This document shows positions 63,083 through 64,000 of a stretch of 64,000 nucleotides of DNA, in pieces. Position 1 is the first letter of the stretch, and the number at the start of each line of letters is the position of its first letter. The position numbers and the translations under genes are program-made. Below the pieces are notes generated by a model. The model had not been told where the DNA came from, made no database searches, and was given only the letters and a program-made list of their open reading frames with translations. Source of the stretch: Candidatus Accumulibacter propinquus (GTDB taxonomy: Bacteria > Pseudomonadota > Gammaproteobacteria > Burkholderiales > Rhodocyclaceae); contig JADKBU010000023.1 of assembly GCA_016714935.1 (NCBI GenBank), positions 1 through 64,000 on the forward strand, given 5' to 3'.

Positions 63083-64000
63083 CTAGTGCTGGACCGCATC
63101 GCCGCTCTGGATTTCATCGCGCAGCAGGCGCTGCAATACTTCGGCGAGGCGATAACCCGCCTCGGTCACCCGACGCTCGGCGATTGCCAGCGCTCGGGCG
63201 TGGAATTCGGCGCTGATCGTCGGAACGGCGTCGCCGATTTCCGGGGGGTAGGCCTGGGTTCGCGCAATGGATTGGCTCTCCTCGATCCACTGCTCCGGCA
63301 CCTTCGCGGTTGGTGGTGAGGCGTGCCGGCTGAGCAGTGAGCTGACCGCGGCTTCGAGCCGGCTGCCACGCAGCCAGGGTGGTCCAGGAAGATCGTCCCA
63401 ATAGCGGTGCAGACTCATTGATGTGGGACGGGCGTAGAAAAATGTGTTGACGACCACCTGGTTGTTGCCGCCACGGTCACTCTCCCCGTCCGGCCCGTAG
63501 CGGCTGACCGTGTGGAGCGGCTGATGCGCATCCCCGACCAGGTGAATCAGCCAGGGAATTGCATAGGCGCGTAGTTCGACCGCCGCCTTCGCATCGCCGA
63601 CGATCGACACCAGAGTCGCCAGCTGTCGATCAAGACTTCCGGAGGACCTGGATTCACCTGTCGCTGGTTTGGGATCATCATGATCGAGGTAGTGCCAGTC
63701 CAGCCGACGCTCCATGTCGGGGAAGCCCGCCAGGGTCGGAGTTGGCGCATCGACTCCTCTGGTATAGAAGCGAGTGTCGTGGCGAATGTCGTCGGGCCAG
63801 GTCGAAGACTCTAGAAAAGCCGCCAGATCGTGATCAGGCGTCCTGGCCCGCGCCTGCCAGCGCGCGAAATCCGGGTGCTGCCGAAGGATCGCTGCGACCT
63901 TCGCTCTCGTGCCTCCGTCGAGTTGCTCCCAGGCAATCATCGCGGTGATCCGGTGCCCGGTTGCATTCCACGCCAAAGCTGGAGTAGAGATTATCAACAG
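63083..64000 (-). CDS. S1/P1-type nuclease, 5' end outside the window
   Basis: At least 305 residues of an exported S1/P1 nuclease, which cuts single-stranded DNA and RNA or removes 3'-phosphates with three zinc ions. The mature N-terminus starts AWNATGHRITAMIAWEQL (the Trp and His are zinc ligands), followed by WPDDIR, LDWHYLDHDD, WLIHLVGDAHQPLHTVSRYG and RGGNNQVVVN. The signal peptide seen (LLIISTPALA) is cut by the window edge, so the true start lies beyond 64000. Confidence 0.9.
   Translation of the reverse strand: MLIISTPALAWNATGHRITAMIAWEQLDGGTRAKVAAILRQHPDFARWQARARTPDHDLAAFLESSTWPDDIRHDTRFYTRGVDAPTPTLAGFPDMERRLDWHYLDHDDPKPATGESRSSGSLDRQLATLVSIVGDAKAAVELRAYAIPWLIHLVGDAHQPLHTVSRYGPDGESDRGGNNQVVVNTFFYARPTSMSLHRYWDDLPGPPWLRGSRLEAAVSSLLSRHASPPTAKVPEQWIEESQSIARTQAYPPEIGDAVPTISAEFHARALAIAERRVTEAGYRLAEVLQRLLRDEIQSGDAVQH

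Noticed and set aside
63038..63319. A reading frame starting directly after htpX
   Set aside because: It contains the parS site and is antisense to the well-supported S1/P1 nuclease gene.

Overview
The window reads as a chromosomal segment of a GC-rich betaproteobacterium, most likely Rhodocyclales-like (Candidatus Accumulibacter or a relative would fit, but that is inference). The evidence is gene order and content: petABC-sspA-sspB, dprA-smg-topB convergent with def-fmt-htpX, an OxyR whose redox cysteines fall at residues 199 and 208, a THI-box thiC, and denitrification accessory genes (nirJ, nirN, nnrU) around an FNR/Dnr-type box. Two parS-like sites in the last 9 kb (55022 and 63052) suggest the right end points towards the chromosomal replication origin.

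Layout. 1-779: end of an operon on the minus strand (D-2-hydroxyacid dehydrogenase start; a half-length aldehyde-dehydrogenase-like protein). 780-2704: almost gene-free, holding a DnaA-box-rich AT-rich patch and a decayed IS5-type transposase. 2705-12834: the accessory highlight, two consecutive plus-strand operons of exported proteins separated by a strong terminator. The first encodes a CsgG-like/peptidoglycan-binding/DUF4384 fusion, small exported repeat proteins (two of them related, amyloid-like, with an AVAVG core), an HExxH peptidase and an OmpA-domain protein. The second encodes a FecR-domain protein, an OmpA lipoprotein, a 997-residue exported WD40-caspase protein and a glycine-zipper lipoprotein. 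I recognise no described system with this composition; it is my main candidate for a new envelope system.

12991-23304: housekeeping genes (riboswitch-thiC, tpx, an IclR regulator, uppP, a YqiA-like esterase, an RNase II-type nuclease, a TonB-like protein, aroE, mtgA, a LapA-like protein). 23368-31510: rhlE and ubiC (both frameshifted), a DUF192 protein, a secreted Lys/Ala/Pro-rich protein, nirN-nirJ, nnrU, then an A/C-only 440-bp tract that looks like an assembly artefact, and a frameshifted mscS. 31742-44809: cardiolipin synthase, gluQ, argB, HAD nucleotidase, a giant seven-PAS GGDEF-EAL protein, an acyltransferase, hemB, a probable small RNA next to ysxC (the Spot 42/ErsA locus position), cytochrome c4, a CBS protein and a small secreted protein.

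44896-64000: core genes: a histidine phosphatase, the SRP RNA, dnaX-ybaB-recR, the cytochrome bc1 operon petABC, sspAB, DUF1840, rsuA-type pseudouridine synthase, oxyR, topB, smg, dprA, a LysM protein, def-fmt, htpX and a partial S1/P1 nuclease. Four core genes carry single-base frameshifts (rhlE, ubiC, mscS, ysxC), all between 24 and 43 kb, which together with the A/C tract argues for local consensus errors rather than gene decay.
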